Assembly (NCBI GenBank): GCA_900553265.1 | Contig: USDD01000034.1 | Coordinates: forward strand, 1-24,616 | Origin: an uncultured Eubacteriales bacterium | Lineage (GTDB): Bacteria; Bacillota; Clostridia; Christensenellales; Aristaeellaceae | Reading direction: 5' to 3' | DNA length: 24,616 bases | Shown: piece after piece, positions 22,591 to 24,616 of the stretch | How the letters are laid out: the number at the start of each line of letters is the position of its first letter | How positions within the stretch are numbered: position 1 is the stretch's first letter | Position numbers and translations under genes: made by a program | The notes under the pieces: generated by a model | The model's input: the letters and a program-made list of their open reading frames with translations, nothing else | Databases searched by the model: none | What the model was told of the DNA's origin: nothing

Positions 22591-23220
22591 CTATTGCCCC
22601 ACGACCCGCTCCATCGCGTCGTGCTTCTGCCCGGTGATCCAGTCCACGTCGTCCGTCAGCCAATCCATGATCTCCAGCTGCCGCGTCTCCCATGCCACGG
22701 TGGACGCGCGCTCCGCCTCAGTCATCTCATGGTCGAAGGACTTCACCAGCTCGCAATAGCCGAAGATGTAGCCGTTGGCGTTCCAGATGGTGAAGTTGCT
22801 CTCGGGGCCCTGGGAAACCTTGTCGCCCCGGGCCTCCACCAGCGCATCGTGACGGCGCTTGTATTCCGCCGCGCAGCCGTCCTTCAGCTTCGTGGCGAAC
22901 ACGCGATGGCGGATGAGCGACTTGTCCTTTCGCACCACGCCGATGTCGTGATACATCAGCGGAAGCGTTCCCGGCGCGGCGAACATCTCGCAGTCCGCCG
23001 TCGCCGCCGCCCACCTTTCCCCGCAGGCCGCCGGCGGGCAGACCCCGTCGGGATACTCGCCGTAGCAGAACAGGAAATCCTGAATGTTCCACACGGAGAA
23101 GTTCTCCGCGCCCGCCCGGCGCAGCGCCGCGTTGATCTCACCCCAGCTCCCCCGCAGCGCGGCAATGACCTCCGCCCGCCGTCCGGGCGCAATCTTCATC
23201 ACAAAAGGCAGTCTCTGCAT
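22591..23220 (-). CDS. Tandem L-rhamnose mutarotase-like (RhaM/DUF718) protein
   Basis: This 209-residue protein carries two dimeric-barrel units of the RhaM type in one chain. Unit one is residues ~1-95 (LPFVMKIAPGRRAEVIAALR, SVWNIQDFLFCYGEY). Unit two is ~103-198 (RHRVFATKLKDGCAAEYKRR, TIWNANGYIFGYCEL). The usual length is ~105. Unit two keeps the His of the KRRH motif (His124); unit one has RGSW at that place, so it probably lost catalysis. Such proteins interconvert sugar anomers. ATG 23220 has GAGGTGG 5 nt upstream. It leads the pair with the UroD-like gene. Confidence 0.82.
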   Translation of the reverse strand: MQRLPFVMKIAPGRRAEVIAALRGSWGEINAALRRAGAENFSVWNIQDFLFCYGEYPDGVCPPAACGERWAAATADCEMFAAPGTLPLMYHDIGVVRKDKSLIRHRVFATKLKDGCAAEYKRRHDALVEARGDKVSQGPESNFTIWNANGYIFGYCELVKSFDHEMTEAERASTVAWETRQLEIMDWLTDDVDWITGQKHDAMERVVGQ

Positions 23221-23358
23221 GCTTTCCACCTCATTTTCTTACGAACCAAATTCCTGATTTTAATTTCGCCTCCCGCCGCCGAATTTCCTTCTCCCGCCGG
23301 GCAAAAAGTAAAACCTCCGGAGTTTGTCAGAAAATTCTCGATTTAACATTCAAACCCA

Positions 23359-23387
23359 TTGACAAACCCCCATATCAGAGTTATAAT
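23359..23387 (+). promoter_or_regulatory. Consensus promoter of tRNA-Arg
   Basis: TTGACA (23359-23364), a 17-bp spacer and TATAAT (23382-23387), perfect at both boxes, 45 bp before the tRNA. Confidence 0.92.
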
Positions 23388-23432
23388 GTATAAGCACTTT
23401 GAGAGAAGCGCAAGCGAATCAAAAAGCTGCAA

Positions 23433-23509
23433 GGTCCCTTAGCTCAGCTGGATAGAGCGTCTGGCTACGGACCAGAAGGTCAGGGGTTCGAATCCCTTAG
23501 GGTCCGCCA
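23433..23509 (+). tRNA. tRNA-Arg (anticodon ACG)
   Basis: This is a complete cloverleaf of 77 nt with encoded CCA (23507-23509). D arm GCTC...GAGC. Anticodon stem TCTGG/CCAGA around loop CTACGGA, with anticodon at 23467-23469. T arm AGGGG-TTCGAAT-CCCTT. Wobble A34 would be edited to inosine to read CGU/CGC/CGA. The acceptor stem GGTCCCT/AGGGTCC has a U-U mismatch at 3:70. An integrase remnant pointing towards its 3' end suggests this gene was an integration site. Confidence 0.95.
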
Positions 23510-23512
23510 CCG

Positions 23513-23553
23513 AAAAGCCTTGAAAACACGATGTTTTCAGGGCTTTTCTTTTA
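23513..23553 (+). terminator. Terminator after tRNA-Arg (also overlaps the integrase remnant end)
   Basis: Arms 23513-23528 and 23532-23547 (AAAAGCC..TGAAAACA with TGTTTTCA..GGCTTTT) form 16 pairs with one G-U and a 3-nt loop, then CTTTTATT. The integrase remnant's stop codon lies in the right arm. Confidence 0.85.
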
Positions 23554-23977
23554 TTCCTATCACCTTCCCGGTCTCTCCTTGTGCAACTTTTGTGCAACTT
23601 TTTTTCTGCGTCTCGAACATCGAATTGATCTTTTCCTTCGCTGAAGCCATATGCTTTGCAGAGAGATGCGTATAGACGTTCATCGTGGTCTGATAGTCGG
23701 CATGGCCAACGAGCTTCATCGTGATCAGCGCGTCGATCCCCTGCTCCCAGCACATGGTGATATAATTGTGGCGCATCGTGTGCGGCGTGATAATGGGCCG
23801 GTATTTGCCGCGGATGTCCCCGGCTCCGTAGCACGTTTCGCCCTCTATCTCTTCAGCCATTCCGCACGCGCACATCAGCTCAATCCACATGCGTATCGCC
23901 GTCACCTGCGCAAGCGGCTTTCCGTTTTTGCCGGGGAACACAAACGCGTCAGGCATTTCCCGCATTGGATACAGCAC
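23537..23977 (-). pseudogene. Tyrosine recombinase (integrase) C-terminal fragment
   Basis: This is the catalytic C-terminal part of a phage/ICE-type site-specific recombinase. The fragment counted from Met at 23977 has 146 residues with HTMRH (His66, Arg69), LVGHADY (His92) and nucleophile Tyr102 in VYTHLS. The first catalytic Arg and the DNA-binding N-terminal half (~200 residues) are missing. The frame stays open upstream to about 24031 (RYFSINELRTVLYP looks like native integrase), where it runs into the remnant of another gene with no ribosome site. So it is a 5'-deleted remnant. Placement next to the 3' end of tRNA-Arg is classical. Confidence 0.85.
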
Positions 23978-23991
23978 TGTCCGCAGCTCGT

Positions 23992-24562
23992 TTATGCTGA
24001 AATATCGCGTTTGCCAGACACTTTTCCCTTGTCATTAAACCAATAAGCCGAGATAGGCCGTTGCTTCGAGGGCTTCAGTGCTCGTGTTCTGCCCCAACTT
24101 GTCCATGCTGAACACATTAAATTCAGCGTTGGTCTTGTGATGCACCTTGGCAAGCGGCCCTTCGCCAAAGTATTTGAACACCCATTCGCCATCTTCAGTG
24201 CGCTGCCTGATCTCGCTGTTCTTAAACGTTTCTTCTGCCGCCTCATCCACCATCCGCTGCGCCGTCTCCGTGTCGCCGTTCTCCACAGCGGTCATGCAGC
24301 GCCGGTCGGTTTCAGCATCGCGCAACGAAAACTTGACATTTTTGTCTGGCTGTGCTATACCGGTTTCAGAAGCAACCTGAATGATTGTAGGGACAGCACC
24401 GTTGTCGGTGTTGTAGACCCTCGTGCCGACGGTTGCTTCGTTTTTGTTAAACTTTAATCGAAACGAATTTGCCTTTTCGCAGAGCCTCCGAAAAACCAGG
24501 AGCGCATTGTCTGAAGGGACGCCATGCGCAAAAGGCTGTGCCTGATGAACGGTTAAAACTTG
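23992..24562 (-). pseudogene. Remnant of a mobile-element polyvalent protein tail
   Basis: The readable part (about 175 residues before a stop at 24035) includes NVKFSLRDAETD, then GDTETAQRMVDEAAEE, and VHHKTNAEFNVFSMDKLG. This is the kind of C-terminus found in very large phage/ICE polyvalent proteins with ADP-ribosyltransferase-like tails. Near 24042-24047 an extra base breaks the frame; removing one base lets it continue as GYWFNDKGKVSGKR. The 5' end is cut by the fold-back repeat at 24563, and the 3' end runs into the integrase fragment. The gene is therefore broken at both ends. The ART-like assignment is tentative. Confidence 0.62.
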
Positions 24563-24616
24563 GGGAACACCGCACAAATGAGGCGGTTGGCCGGCGAATG
24601 GATTTTTCGTCAGATG
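24563..24616 (+). repeat. Left part of the 160-bp fold-back repeat (copy 4)
   Basis: Starts with the left terminal repeat GGGAACACCGCACAA (24563-24577) and continues as in the complete copies up to CGTCAGATG, where the window ends. It has replaced the start of the polyvalent-protein remnant, so it arrived after that element had integrated or was carried with it. Confidence 0.9.

Noticed and set aside
23433..23509. A second tRNA 3' end (attR-like copy) within the window
   Set aside because: I found no other copy of the T-arm/acceptor segment in the 1.1 kb to the right edge; the other att site, if any, lies outside.
1..24616. CRISPR array
   Set aside because: No short identical repeats with regular spacers; the only dispersed repeat is the 160-bp fold-back element.

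Overview
The window looks like chromosomal DNA of a GC-rich, low-motility-signature member of the Firmicutes, most likely a gut-type Clostridia (Christensenellales or a neighbouring lineage). The pointers are GGAGG ribosome sites and TTGACA/TATAAT promoters, a tgt-yajC pair, DUF3783 and DUF4432 genes, BspA-type leucine-rich repeats, a lipoprotein made of peptidoglycan-binding repeats, and PrsA-like foldase export. The species cannot be fixed from the sequence alone.

Layout. 1-62: the right part of a dispersed fold-back repeat. 87-3092: a phage-derived packaging/regulation module, with rinA-like, terS and terL on the minus strand and, divergent from them, an S24-type repressor; the promoters are back to back with candidate operators between. 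3227-5126: an exported parvulin foldase and a BltD-like acetyltransferase. 5211-5413: a degenerate ~66-bp tandem repeat. 5435-8766: enolase and a six-repeat peptidoglycan-binding lipoprotein, both minus. 8912-9071: a complete 160-bp fold-back repeat. 9072-10988: a polytopic GT-C-like membrane protein. 11261-11725: a small Ig-like surface protein with a sortase-like tail. 11778-11937: a second complete fold-back repeat. 11980-13621: tgt and yajC. 13671-16859 (minus): one apparent four-gene operon, DUF4432 epimerase-like, DUF3783, LRR protein, GNAT. 17005-18312: M18 aminopeptidase, divergent from that operon. 18377-23220 (minus): SH3 protein, MtaA-like methyltransferase, GNAT, second UroD-family protein, tandem L-rhamnose mutarotase-like protein. 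23433-23509: tRNA-Arg(ACG). 23537-24562: debris of an integrated element (integrase C-terminus, frameshifted polyvalent-protein tail). 24563-24616: left end of another fold-back repeat.

How it fits together. Most of the interior is housekeeping (glycolysis, queuosine tRNA modification, Sec export, peptidases) mixed with cell-envelope proteins. The right-hand minus-strand set combines two UroD-fold proteins with a mutarotase-like protein, suggesting carbohydrate or methyl-transfer metabolism of unknown substrate. Mobile DNA lies at both edges.

The most notable structure is the 160-bp repeat. It occurs four times in the same orientation (two complete, two cut by the window edges). It has ~15-bp terminal inverted repeats and an inner 9-bp stem that shows a compensatory G-C to A-T change between the two complete copies. 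Because both window ends fall inside this repeat, the window may be one assembly contig broken at repeat copies.
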